A stretch of 64,000 bases of DNA, taken from NCBI RefSeq assembly GCF_000616095.1, contig NZ_BAMS01000001.1, forward strand, positions 1,302,001 through 1,366,000, written 5' to 3'. Below are positions 17,058 through 25,757 of this stretch, in pieces. How positions within the stretch are numbered: position 1 is the first letter of the stretch; the number at the start of each line of letters is the position of its first letter. This DNA comes from Sneathiella glossodoripedis JCM 23214 (lineage in GTDB: Bacteria > Pseudomonadota > Alphaproteobacteria > Sneathiellales > Sneathiellaceae). Under the pieces are notes generated by a model that was given only the letters and a program-made list of their open reading frames with translations, did not search any database and had not been told where the DNA came from. The position numbers and the translations under genes were made by a program.

Positions 17058-19883
17058 ATGACGGATACTTCATCAAATACAGGCGGGCTAAGCGAAAGCG
17101 AGCTTGAGGACCTGGTTGCTTCCACAGATACTGGCGGGCGGTCACCAGATAATCGCTCCATCGCATTTTTTATGGCGGCAGTAGCGCTGGTTTGGTCTGT
17201 ATGGCAAATCTGGATTGCATCACCGCTACCTTACCTGATTGAAACAGGTGTTTTCTCGGGACGTGAAGCCCGTCCTATTCATTTGGGATTTGCAATCTTT
17301 CTGGCCTTTTTGGCCTATCCTGCATTTAAAAATTCTCCCCGGCACCGAATCCCTGTTGCTGATTGGGTTCTTGCAATAGTTGGTTCCCTTTGCGCGCTGT
17401 ATATTTTCATTGCGGACAGTGCCCTTGTTGATGGGTTGTTGGGTACGCGGTTAAGTGATCGTCCGGGTAACCCAAACAATTTTGATATCGTCGTGGCCAG
17501 TGTCGGTATCGTCATGCTGCTCGAAGCCACTCGTCGGGCGTTGGGGCCGCCTTTGATGGTCGTTGCGATTGTGTTTTTGGGATATACATTCCTTGGACCT
17601 TACGCGCCGGGCTTTTTGGCCTGGAAAGGGGCGAGCTTTGGGGCGGTTGCTGATCACCAATGGCTTTCGTCAGAAGGTGTGTTTGGCATTGCACTCGGGG
17701 TTTCAACGGGTCTTGTCTTTTTGTTTGTTCTGTTCGGTGCGTTGCTCGATAAGGCAGGTGCCGGGAACTATTTCATTAAAGTCGCCTTTTCTCTTATGGG
17801 GCATATGCGCGGCGGACCAGCCAAAGCTGCTGTTGTCGCCTCAGGTATGACCGGCCTTATTTCGGGCTCATCCATTGCCAATGTGGTTACTACTGGAACC
17901 TTTACGATCCCCATGATGAAGCGGGTTGGTTTCTCATCTGAAAAAAGTGGCGCTGTCGAGGTTGCTTCTTCCGTGAACGGACAGATTATGCCTCCAGTTA
18001 TGGGCGCTGCTGCCTTCTTGATGGTGGAATATGTGGACATCAGCTATTTCGAAGTTGTGAAACACGCATTTATTCCCGCCATTATTTCCTATATTGCGCT
18101 GGTGTATATTGTTCACTTGGAAGCCTTGAAGAAGAATATGCAAGGTTTACCGCGCGCGGTTGAGGCAAAACCAGCCAAACTCGCTTTGCTCTCCATGGGG
18201 ATTACGCTGTCATCAATTCTTATTCTGGGCGGCGGTGTTTATTATCTCTTTGAATTGTTCAAGGCTCTCGAAACCAACTTTATGCAGCTGCTTGCAGTGC
18301 TTGTTTTGATTGCTCTTGAACTGGGTTTGTATTTTGGTGTTAAAAGAAACATTACCGACGAGCAAAGACTGTTAGGTATCATATCCACGGGCGCGATAGT
18401 TTTGTGTAACGCGGTAATCGTCGCCTTTGGAGTGTTCTTCTTGATTGGGTTTATTACCCAAATGGCAGGTCCAACTTTGGCGCCATGGATTATTGGTGCG
18501 TTAATCATTACAACCTACGTAGTTTTGGTTTCAATCTGCGCAAAAGTTCCAGATCTGGTAATGGATGATCCTAATGCTCCGATCGAGGCATTACCTGAAC
18601 CCAAACCAACGATTTTGGCGGGGCTGCATTTCCTTCTGCCAGTTGCTGTTTTGATCTGGTGTTTGATGATTGAACGATTGTCACCGGAGTTGTCAGCGTT
18701 CTGGGCTGTAGCACTTATGATATTCATCTTGCTGACGCAAAGACCGTTATTTGCATTTTTCCGGCAGGAAAGCCAACAGGGCCGCATTAGGCAGGGGGCA
18801 CTTGAACTGATTGAAGGGTTGATTGCCGGCGCTCGAAACATGATCGGTATCGGCATTGCAACAGCCGCTGCGGGCATCATTGTAGGGACGGTTTCACAAA
18901 CTGGTGTTGGACTGGTTCTTGCGGAGCTGGTTGAGTTCCTTAGTCAGGGGCAAATCCTTCTGATGCTCATTTTCACAGCTATCCTGAGTTTGATTTTGGG
19001 GATGGGGTTGCCCACTACGGCCAATTATATCGTTGTATCCTCACTATTGGCGCCGGTGATTGTCAGTTTGGGGCAGCAAAATGGCCTGATTGTTCCATTA
19101 ATTGCGGTACATCTGTTTGTCTTTTATTTCGGCATTATGGCTGATGTAACTCCGCCGGTTGGACTTGCATCTTTCGCAGCGGCGGCCGTATCGGGTGGCG
19201 ACCCCATTCGAACAGGTTTTGTGGCGTTTTTCTATTCACTGCGAACCGCCATCCTGCCTTTCCTGTTTATTTTCAATACGGAACTCTTGTTAATTGACGT
19301 TACACCGCTGGAGGGTGTTCTTGTCTTCATTGTCGCGACCGCAGCGATGCTGCTCTTTACGGCGGGAACGCAAGGTTTCTTTGTATCCAAATCGAAAGTT
19401 TGGGAATCTGTTTTGCTTATTCTGATCGCTTTCACTCTGTTCCGTCCCGGTTTCTGGATGGACATGCTGGTGCCGCCTTACGAAATTAAGGAACCGGCAC
19501 AGTTTGAAGAGGCGCTGGGCAACGTAAAAACCGGATCTGAAATTCGTCTGATCGTGTTGGGTGAAGATGATATTGGGGATCCGATTTCGATCACAGCCAT
19601 ACTACCTGTTGAAAGTGATGGAACCGGTGCAGAGAGACTGGAAGCTTTGGGGCTGGAACTGTTGGTTGATGGAGATGAGGTCATAATTGACAACGCAGCT
19701 TTTGACAGCGTGTCTCAAAATGCGGGTCTCGATTTTGATCAGAAGATCAAGCAGGTTCTGATACCAGCTGATCAACCGGCCAAAGAGTTGCTTTATATAC
19801 CGGCTCTGCTGCTACTTGGTTTTGTTATTGTTATGCAGCGCCGGCGAAACGGAGCAGCTTTGTCTCAAGTGATGGCATCCTAA
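17058..19883 (+). CDS. TRAP transporter fused permease (4TM/12TM, TAXI type, DUF3394 tail)
   Basis: A 941-residue inner-membrane permease fusing the small (DctQ-like) and large (DctM-like) TRAP subunits, the form that pairs with TAXI receptors. About 20 hydrophobic segments are visible. The DctM core shows SGSSIANVVTTGTFTIPMMK, SVNGQIMPPVMGAAAFLM, LGMGLPTTANYIV and GIMADVTPPVGLASFAAAA. The last ~180 residues (from about SKVWESVLL) form the DUF3394 extension, with a soluble domain and a final membrane helix before QRRRNG. It imports the solute bound by the upstream receptor using an ion gradient. Confidence 0.95.
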   Translation: MTDTSSNTGGLSESELEDLVASTDTGGRSPDNRSIAFFMAAVALVWSVWQIWIASPLPYLIETGVFSGREARPIHLGFAIFLAFLAYPAFKNSPRHRIPVADWVLAIVGSLCALYIFIADSALVDGLLGTRLSDRPGNPNNFDIVVASVGIVMLLEATRRALGPPLMVVAIVFLGYTFLGPYAPGFLAWKGASFGAVADHQWLSSEGVFGIALGVSTGLVFLFVLFGALLDKAGAGNYFIKVAFSLMGHMRGGPAKAAVVASGMTGLISGSSIANVVTTGTFTIPMMKRVGFSSEKSGAVEVASSVNGQIMPPVMGAAAFLMVEYVDISYFEVVKHAFIPAIISYIALVYIVHLEALKKNMQGLPRAVEAKPAKLALLSMGITLSSILILGGGVYYLFELFKALETNFMQLLAVLVLIALELGLYFGVKRNITDEQRLLGIISTGAIVLCNAVIVAFGVFFLIGFITQMAGPTLAPWIIGALIITTYVVLVSICAKVPDLVMDDPNAPIEALPEPKPTILAGLHFLLPVAVLIWCLMIERLSPELSAFWAVALMIFILLTQRPLFAFFRQESQQGRIRQGALELIEGLIAGARNMIGIGIATAAAGIIVGTVSQTGVGLVLAELVEFLSQGQILLMLIFTAILSLILGMGLPTTANYIVVSSLLAPVIVSLGQQNGLIVPLIAVHLFVFYFGIMADVTPPVGLASFAAAAVSGGDPIRTGFVAFFYSLRTAILPFLFIFNTELLLIDVTPLEGVLVFIVATAAMLLFTAGTQGFFVSKSKVWESVLLILIAFTLFRPGFWMDMLVPPYEIKEPAQFEEALGNVKTGSEIRLIVLGEDDIGDPISITAILPVESDGTGAERLEALGLELLVDGDEVIIDNAAFDSVSQNAGLDFDQKIKQVLIPADQPAKELLYIPALLLLGFVIVMQRRRNGAALSQVMAS

Positions 19884-19903
19884 CACAGATCGGAGATGTA
19901 AAG

Positions 19904-20332
19904 ATGTTTAGTCATATTCTTGTAGCTATCGATCTTGATCACAAAGAGACATGGCAAAAAATGTTCACCGAAGCAATTGCTTACGCATCACAGGAAGGCT
20001 CTGTCCTTCATGTGATGACGGTTGTACCTGATTTTGGAACCTCACTGGTCGGATCGTTTTTTCCAAAAGATCATAAGGAAAAAATGATTTCGCAAACCAA
20101 TGAGAAACTTCACAAAATAGTAAGCGACAATATTCCTTCGGGCATTAAGGTTCAGCATATTGTTGGCTACGGAAATGCTTATGAAGAAATTCTGCGGATG
20201 CAGAAAAAGCTGAGCTGTGATTTGATTATTATTGGTTCACACAGGCCTCATATGAAAGACTATCTTCTGGGGCCAAACGCCGCACGTGTTGTGCGGCATG
20301 CAAACTGTTCTGTATTGGTTATTCGGGATTAA
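19904..20332 (+). CDS. Universal stress protein (UspA family), TRAP-linked
   Basis: A single UspA domain of 142 residues, beginning MFSHILVAIDLDHKETW and ending CSVLVIRD. The usual ATP-binding stretch G-x2-G-x9-G-(S/T) is altered: GSHRPHMKDYLLGPNA lacks the second Gly and has Pro after the last one, so ATP binding is uncertain. The gene follows the TRAP permease by 20 bp and ends at a strong terminator, so it closes the operon. A UspA protein in the same position (TeaD of the ectoine TRAP system TeaABC) modulates transport; a similar job here is inferred. Confidence 0.92.
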   Translation: MFSHILVAIDLDHKETWQKMFTEAIAYASQEGSVLHVMTVVPDFGTSLVGSFFPKDHKEKMISQTNEKLHKIVSDNIPSGIKVQHIVGYGNAYEEILRMQKKLSCDLIIIGSHRPHMKDYLLGPNAARVVRHANCSVLVIRD

Positions 20333-20362
20333 AAAAGGCGGCTCTCGGAGCCGCCTTTTTTT
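20331..20362. terminator. Bidirectional intrinsic terminator
   Basis: A stem GGCGGCTC / GAGCCGCC with TCG loop, flanked by an A6 and a T7 tract, between the convergent usp and cytochrome c genes. Confidence 0.92.
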
Positions 20363-20364
20363 GA

Positions 20365-20745
20365 TTATTTCAGAGTTTCAAGATAAGCAATTACGTTCTG
20401 CCTATCCTTTTCTTTTTTCAGGCCCGGAAAGCTCATCTTTGTTTTTTTCATGAACGCTTTTGGCTTTTTCAGGAAAGCGTCTAAAGTTTCGGCATCCCAA
20501 GTGATGCCAGAATTTGCCATGGCTTTGGAATATTTATAGCCTTCTTTCTGGCCAGCAGCGGCACCGACAATATTATGAAGGTTAGGGCCGATTTTGTTTT
20601 TACCGCCTTCTTCGACTGTATGGCACGCTTTGCACTTCTTGAATACCTTCTCGCCTTTCGCAGCATCACCTGCGGCGCTGGCAATAGAAGCCGAAGTACT
20701 TAGCGCGATGGCGGCGCATAGCGTAATCCAGTGGTTGGTTTTCAT
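20365..20745 (-). CDS. Periplasmic class I cytochrome c (cytochrome c2/c550-like)
   Basis: A 126-residue protein with a signal peptide (about residues 1-24, ASIASAA) and one haem site C38-K-A-C41-H42. M104 in KKTKMSFPG is the likely sixth ligand. The order (GEKVFKKCKACHTVEEGGKNKIGP, NLHNIVG, MSFPGLK, VIAYL) is that of mitochondrial-type cytochromes c. It carries electrons from the bc1 complex to a terminal oxidase or other reductases in the periplasm. Its start faces the start of a divergent DUF2336 gene across about 200 bp. Confidence 0.95.
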   Translation of the reverse strand: MKTNHWITLCAAIALSTSASIASAAGDAAKGEKVFKKCKACHTVEEGGKNKIGPNLHNIVGAAAGQKEGYKYSKAMANSGITWDAETLDAFLKKPKAFMKKTKMSFPGLKKEKDRQNVIAYLETLK

Positions 20746-20949
20746 AAATACTCTCCATCCCGATGTTCTAGCTCGAATTCCTGAACAGGATATAAGGAGT
20801 TGGCGGTTAATTTTAAGTTATTTACTGGTTGTGAGGCAATATGTCGCAATGATCGTGAATAAGGCTTTCAAGTGCTTTAGCGGTTAACAGTATCTTAATA
20901 TAAATGATTTTAGATGATGGCAGGATAAATCTAGTTGTATGGAGCCAAT

Positions 20950-22080
20950 GTGTCTGAAAACGGTTCTCTAAGTCCAGCCGATGTTGAGCGTTTGCTCACG
21001 GATCGTTCAGCGGTAGCGCGAGCGGAAACGGTTGAAAAAATAGCAGGCGGCCTTACAGGTCATTCATTCACCGATAAAGAACGCCAGGAAGCAGAACAGA
21101 TTTTCAGGTTATTGGTGTCAGACGCAGAAGTGCTGGTTCGTCAGACACTTGCGGAAACACTGAAGTCCTTACCTGAACTTCCTCATGACATCGCATATTC
21201 ATTGGCGAATGACATTTCAGATGTTGCAACGCCTATGTTGAGCTTTTCTGAAGCGTTGAGTGACGATGATCTTGCTGAAATTATTAGCTCGAAGTCATCA
21301 GAGCATCAGGCGGCCATTGCCGGACGAGCAAATGTTTCAGAAGCCATATCTGATAAGCTGGCTGACACTGGTAACGAGGATGTCGTTGCTACGCTTATGC
21401 AGAATGATACTGCGAAAATTTCAGAGAAAACCTTTGAAAAAGTGCTCGACAAATTCGGTGAGAGCGAAAAAGTCAACGCTCCCATGGCGCAGCGCAGTTC
21501 TCTACCAATTACAGTGACAGAGCGTCTGGTCAGTCTGGTCTCAGACAAACTGCGTGAACATCTTGTCAGCCATCATGACATGTCGCCAGAAACAGCGACT
21601 GATCTCATTCTTGCAAGTCGCGAGAAAACCATGATTGGTTTGCTCAAAGAGGGAACTAGCGAAGGCGAATTGGTTCGTTTGATAGACCAGCTATATGAAA
21701 ATGGCCGATTAACCCCAACCATTATTCTTCGCGCGTTATGTGTGGGAGATATTGATTTCTTTGAACATGCATTGTCCAAGGGCGCTGATATTTCAGTTTC
21801 AAACGTTCATATGCTGGTTCATGATGCGGGCGGTGAGGGGCTGAAACAACTTTGCAAAAAGCTCAAAATACCGGCTGGGCTGGTGGAAATGATCCGTGTT
21901 GCCATTGATGTGGTGAGCGAGCTTGAGTACGACGGAGACCCCGGAGACCGTAAGCGCTTCCGTGATCACGTAATCCAGAGAATTCTGACTCATTTTGAGG
22001 ATCGATTTGATGCTGAAAATGTGGATTATCTGATATCTAAAATCAGTAGCAGTGATTCCGGCAAAACAGAAGCCGCTTAG
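20950..22080 (+). CDS. DUF2336 domain protein
   Basis: A largely helical cytoplasmic protein of about 376 residues. GTG 20950 is chosen as start because GGAG (20941-20944) lies five bases before it; an in-frame TTG at 20935 lacks a site. The sequence shows HEAT-like helical repeats (VEKIAGGLTGHSFTDKERQE, VLVRQTLAETLKSLPELPHD) and the (A/I)SDKLADTGNEDVV / ISEKTFEKVLDKF elements that mark alphaproteobacterial DUF2336 proteins. These often occur near regulatory or signalling genes, but their function is unknown. It appears monocistronic and ends at a strong terminator. Confidence 0.82.
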   Translation: MSENGSLSPADVERLLTDRSAVARAETVEKIAGGLTGHSFTDKERQEAEQIFRLLVSDAEVLVRQTLAETLKSLPELPHDIAYSLANDISDVATPMLSFSEALSDDDLAEIISSKSSEHQAAIAGRANVSEAISDKLADTGNEDVVATLMQNDTAKISEKTFEKVLDKFGESEKVNAPMAQRSSLPITVTERLVSLVSDKLREHLVSHHDMSPETATDLILASREKTMIGLLKEGTSEGELVRLIDQLYENGRLTPTIILRALCVGDIDFFEHALSKGADISVSNVHMLVHDAGGEGLKQLCKKLKIPAGLVEMIRVAIDVVSELEYDGDPGDRKRFRDHVIQRILTHFEDRFDAENVDYLISKISSSDSGKTEAA

Positions 22081-22096
22081 CCATAGCTACGAGTTT

Positions 22097-22813
22097 TTAA
22101 GATGCCGGCATTCTGCCGGCATTTTTTGTGCTTGAGCCAGATATGATTGACAGCGTCAGCAAAATCTGTGCGGCAATATATGTGATCCAGATCAGCGACC
22201 CAGCCATTTGAAAAGGGATAAGGAACTTGTTAATGGCAATGGTCGCATCCGAAATCAGAAAACTGATAGCGCCTAAACTGACCATTACAGTTGGAAAAGC
22301 GGATAGCACGGCCATTATGGCCATGGCCGAAATGACAATGATATATAGGAAGACTGGAGCTTTTAAAGGACCCAGTTCTGGCCACAGCAGAACCATCATT
22401 AATCCAGCAAATAGGACCACCATTGCACAGATAATGGACAGAGCTGGCTTTCGTGGCCTGTCGCTAAGCTGCCGCGCAAAAATGGAAATATAGACCAGAT
22501 GGGCAATCAAAAAAGCGCCCAGTCCATGTGTAAAATAGTCATCGTGACGTATTGCAAGGAAAATATCTCCTAATGCGGACAGAAGCAAAGCCAGCGTCAG
22601 CCGCTTTTTTACGTGCGTATCCTCTAAGGTTCGAAAAGCAAGCAATGCAAGTAGGATAGAAGCACTGGCTTTTTGTACGATGTTACCGATACTTCCTTCA
22701 GCTAACGGAAATAACAAATAGGACACTGCTAACAATACAGAGCTGCCAAGTAGGAGCATGTCAGACCTGGCGAAGTGAAGTTGCATTGCAGTTTTATTTC
22801 CGTCTGATACCAA
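22097..22813 (-). CDS. Lysoplasmalogenase (YhhN/TMEM86 family)
   Basis: A 238-residue inner-membrane protein with about eight hydrophobic helices. The family motifs are SALGDIFLA (with the conserved Asp) and GLGAFLIAHLVYI, and FLISDATIAINKF near the C-terminus. Relatives hydrolyse lysoplasmalogen or related ether lipids; the bacterial substrate is unproven. The start at 22813 overlaps the thioesterase gene by 20 bp; ATG 22786 would remove the overlap and cannot be excluded. The last codons are encoded by the terminator stem of the opposite gene, so the C-terminal residues after SGSSTKN are probably unimportant. Confidence 0.88.
   Translation of the reverse strand: MVSDGNKTAMQLHFARSDMLLLGSSVLLAVSYLLFPLAEGSIGNIVQKASASILLALLAFRTLEDTHVKKRLTLALLLSALGDIFLAIRHDDYFTHGLGAFLIAHLVYISIFARQLSDRPRKPALSIICAMVVLFAGLMMVLLWPELGPLKAPVFLYIIVISAMAIMAVLSAFPTVMVSLGAISFLISDATIAINKFLIPFQMAGSLIWITYIAAQILLTLSIISGSSTKNAGRMPAS
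22102..22127 (+). terminator. Intrinsic terminator after the DUF2336 gene
   Basis: ATGCCGGCA-TTC-TGCCGGCAT, a perfect 9-bp stem followed by T5. The stem overlaps the last codons of the convergent lysoplasmalogenase gene. Confidence 0.9.
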
Positions 22814-23276
22814 TTTGAGAGCCTAATTTTTCCGGGCGCGGCAGATGTGCCTGCTCCGCCTTTAATGTTTCGAGATTTTGTCGAATATGATCTGGCATTG
22901 GATGAGCTTTCGGCCCGGATGCGTCAATATGAAAAATCATTTGCTCTGAAGTCGCAGCCAGAAAGCCTTCATCCGCATGATGCATTTCCAAATACAGATG
23001 TATGCGCTTTTCATCGCAATCAATCACTCGGCAAGAGATATTTACACGATCTCCTTCTTTGACCTCCTGCAAATAGCAGACATGTGTTTCCAGCACATAA
23101 ACCGTATTGCCGGAGCGAGCTCGGTAGTCACGTGTTAGTTCTACATTGTCCAGAAGAACATCAAGAGATTGGTCAAAGACGAGCACATAATAGGCCACAT
23201 TCATGTGACCGTTATGGTCAATCCAGTCTGGTAATATCGTGAAAGATTTTAGAACATTATTATTTTTTTTCATCAT
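22794..23276 (-). CDS. Hot-dog fold acyl-CoA thioesterase
   Basis: A 160-residue single hot-dog domain of the 4HBT type. The helix motif WIDHNGHMNVAYYV carries the conserved DxNxH-like active-site pattern, and the strands YVLETHVCYLQEVKEGDRV and HLYLEMHH follow. It should hydrolyse acyl-CoA or acyl-carnitine-like thioesters in the cytoplasm. The C-terminal ~25 residues resemble carnitine-operon thioesterases, but there is no carnitine gene nearby. It is the first gene of a two-gene unit with the lysoplasmalogenase. Confidence 0.85.
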   Translation of the reverse strand: MMKKNNNVLKSFTILPDWIDHNGHMNVAYYVLVFDQSLDVLLDNVELTRDYRARSGNTVYVLETHVCYLQEVKEGDRVNISCRVIDCDEKRIHLYLEMHHADEGFLAATSEQMIFHIDASGPKAHPMPDHIRQNLETLKAEQAHLPRPEKLGSQIGIRRK

Positions 23277-23397
23277 GCATATACAGTAACGAAAAAAAGA
23301 ACGCTGTAAATGCTTTAGATATACATCAACCCGATCTATAAAGAGACCTTAGGGAAAAAATAAATTTTGGTCAGTGGTCGCAGGATGTGAGGGTCTG

Positions 23398-24780
23398 ATG
23401 TCGGTGTCACAAGAAATATTGAATATTGCAGAAAATGAACTCAAAGCTTTTCTTGGGGAGAGATGTTCAACAGCTCAGGCCGTGCGGGATCAGCATGGTA
23501 AGGATGAGAGCTGGCACGAAACCTGTTCTCCTGACATGGTGTGTTTTGCAAAAAGTACCGAAGAAGTCTCCCAGATTATAAAGATCTGCGCTCGACATAA
23601 AATCCCAGTGGTTCCATTTGGTGCTGGCACGTCACTTGAGGGTCATATTAACGCGGTCGAAGGCGGTGTTTCTATCGATTTGGGACAGATGAACGAAATT
23701 CTTTCCGTTCATGAAGAGGATCTGGATTGTGTTGTGCAACCGGGGGTAAGACGCAAACAGCTCAACGAATTTTTGCGCGATACTGGCCTGTTTTTTCCTA
23801 TTGATCCGGGTGCCGATGCAACAATTGGCGGCATGGCATCAACAAGGGCATCTGGAACCAATGCAGTTCGCTACGGAACTATGAAGGATAACATTCTTAA
23901 CCTGACAGTTGTGCTGCCTGATGGGCGAATTATTAAAACCGGAGGCCGGGCTAAAAAAAGTTCTGCTGGCTATGATTTGACTCGCCTGTATATCGGATCA
24001 GAAGGAACTCTCGGTGTTATTACCGAGATTACGCTACGCCTTTATGGAATACCGGAAGCAATATCTGCTGCCACAGTCTCTTTTCCAGATATAGAAAGCG
24101 CAGTGCAGTCAGTAATTTTGACCATCCAAAGCGGGATTCCGATAGCGCGCATAGAGTTGCTGGATGAAGTGCAGGTAGATGCCATTAACAAATATTCCGG
24201 TTTGGATCTTCCTGTGCAAGCCTCTTTATTTTTGGAGTTTCATGGTACGGAACAGGGCGTAAAAGAACAGTCACAAACTGTAGGTGAAATCTGCAAAGAG
24301 TTTGGCGCAGATGATTTTAAATGGACAACGAAGCCTGAAGACCGCTCAAAATTATGGGAAGCACGTCATAACGCAGCTTATTCAGCACGGGCGTTGCGGC
24401 CTAACGCATCTATTTGGGCGACAGATGTGTGCGTTCCAATATCAAAGCTGGCAGATTGTATCATGCAAACCAAAGCGGATTTGGATAAGAGTGATTTGGT
24501 CGCACCGATTGTCGGTCATGTCGGGGATGGGAATTTTCATCTGTCGTTCGTACTGGATATGGATAACCCTGACGAACTTAAAGAAGCAGAAGAGCTAAAC
24601 GCTAAATTGATAGCACGGGCACTGTCGATGGATGGGACTTGTACCGGCGAGCATGGCGTCGGACTTGGCAAAAAGAAATACCTTCAAAGTGAACTGGGAG
24701 AGGGAGCGTTATCAGTGATGGCAGCCCTCAAATCCGCATTGGACCCAGACAACATCATGAATCCGGGTAAAATTCTTTAG
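23398..24780 (+). CDS. FAD-linked D-lactate dehydrogenase / glycolate oxidase-type flavoprotein
   Basis: A protein of about 460 residues. ATG 23398 is preferred to a GTG eight codons upstream because GAGGG precedes it. An N-terminal PCMH/VAO FAD-binding domain (IPVVPFGAGTSLEGH, FFPIDPGADATIGGMASTRASG, GYDLTRLYIGSEGTLGVITEITL) is followed by the FAD-linked C-terminal domain with GHVGDGNFHLSF and GTCTGEHGVGLGKKKYL. The sequence is closest in character to the D-lactate dehydrogenase (cytochrome) group (LDHD-like), which oxidises D-2-hydroxy acids and reduces cytochrome c or quinone. The exact 2-hydroxy acid is not readable. It stands alone. Confidence 0.9.
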   Translation: MSVSQEILNIAENELKAFLGERCSTAQAVRDQHGKDESWHETCSPDMVCFAKSTEEVSQIIKICARHKIPVVPFGAGTSLEGHINAVEGGVSIDLGQMNEILSVHEEDLDCVVQPGVRRKQLNEFLRDTGLFFPIDPGADATIGGMASTRASGTNAVRYGTMKDNILNLTVVLPDGRIIKTGGRAKKSSAGYDLTRLYIGSEGTLGVITEITLRLYGIPEAISAATVSFPDIESAVQSVILTIQSGIPIARIELLDEVQVDAINKYSGLDLPVQASLFLEFHGTEQGVKEQSQTVGEICKEFGADDFKWTTKPEDRSKLWEARHNAAYSARALRPNASIWATDVCVPISKLADCIMQTKADLDKSDLVAPIVGHVGDGNFHLSFVLDMDNPDELKEAEELNAKLIARALSMDGTCTGEHGVGLGKKKYLQSELGEGALSVMAALKSALDPDNIMNPGKIL

Positions 24781-24784
24781 TCAA

Positions 24785-25591
24785 TTATTCCGCGCATTCA
24801 GGAACTTTTAGCTTGCGGGGAAGGCGTGTTTTCGAATTCCCGCAGGCACCGGTGAGTTGTTCGGCGTCAAGTCCATTGGCCTGTGATAAATCAGCACCTG
24901 ACAGGTTTGCATTCCAGAAAGTTGCATTGTCAAGATTGGCGTCTTCAAATGTGGTATTGGTAAGGTCTGCGCGGTAAAAATTTGCAAAAGTCAGATTGGC
25001 GTCTTCGAAATTTGTCCCCGTCAGATCGGCTCGGGTCAGGCGGACGTTCTTCATGATCGCATTTTTAAAGTTGGCTTTGCGAACAATTGAGCGTTTCAGG
25101 TTTGCTTCTGTTAGTTGAGCATCTTCGAAATTTCCGTGAATAAAACTACCTCTTTTCAGATTGGCCTTGCGAAGATCTGCGTCTTTGAAGCTGGCTTTAT
25201 TGGCGACGGCGTTTTCAAGATCTGCATCCCTTAAGTCCGCTTTTTCAAAATTGGCATCGTTAAGTATCGATTTTTCAAGGTCCGTATCGCGCAAAATTGC
25301 TGCCCTTAAGTCAGCTCCTCGTAAAGACGCCTTTTCCAGGTCAGTTCTACGCAAGTCAACTTGTTCAAGATTTGCGTTGTCCAGTTTGGTGTTTTTAAAC
25401 AGACTGTCTCGAAGATTGGATTTGGACAAATTGGCGTTTGTCATGTCCGCACCCTGCATTTTGCTGTTGCGTAAATCACAATCTATACAGGTGTTTGTTC
25501 GTTTGAATTTATCCATATCATCGGAAGCTGCTGCTAATGAAATAGCGCAAGCATTTGAAAGCACAAGAATGGATAGGATTAGCTTGTTCAT
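24785..25591 (-). CDS. Exported pentapeptide-repeat protein
   Basis: A 268-residue protein with a Sec signal peptide (about 1-21, ISLAAASDD). Roughly 43 tandem A(D/N)LxX-type pentapeptides run from about residue 34 to 250 and would form a right-handed quadrilateral beta-helix. A CIDC pair precedes the repeats, and a cap follows (LTGACGNSKTRLPRKLKVPEC), so two disulphides are possible in the periplasm. Its function is unknown; cytoplasmic relatives mimic DNA, but an exported one cannot act on gyrase. Its stop is 4 bp from the stop of the convergent flavoprotein gene. Confidence 0.9.
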   Translation of the reverse strand: MNKLILSILVLSNACAISLAAASDDMDKFKRTNTCIDCDLRNSKMQGADMTNANLSKSNLRDSLFKNTKLDNANLEQVDLRRTDLEKASLRGADLRAAILRDTDLEKSILNDANFEKADLRDADLENAVANKASFKDADLRKANLKRGSFIHGNFEDAQLTEANLKRSIVRKANFKNAIMKNVRLTRADLTGTNFEDANLTFANFYRADLTNTTFEDANLDNATFWNANLSGADLSQANGLDAEQLTGACGNSKTRLPRKLKVPECAE

Positions 25592-25757
25592 GTTCTTTTC
25601 CCGCCTTTATCCAACTTTTCCAAATCTACAGATAAGAACTAAAACCCTAACAGTCTAGGTTTGACATCTTTTTTTCATACTGCCACTATCAGTCGAAATA
25701 ATGAAGAATAAAGGCAATTGTCGGGTTACTATCCGGATAATCTAAAAAAGGTGTGTA

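Noticed and set aside
24900-25480. Repeated short DNA units that could suggest a CRISPR-like array
   Set aside because: The period is 15 bp, the units are degenerate and in frame, and they encode pentapeptides. There are no spacers.
25161-25658. Serine/alanine-rich plus-strand open frame over the pentapeptide gene
   Set aside because: It is the complement of the pentapeptide repeat; its low-complexity sequence follows from the repeat itself.
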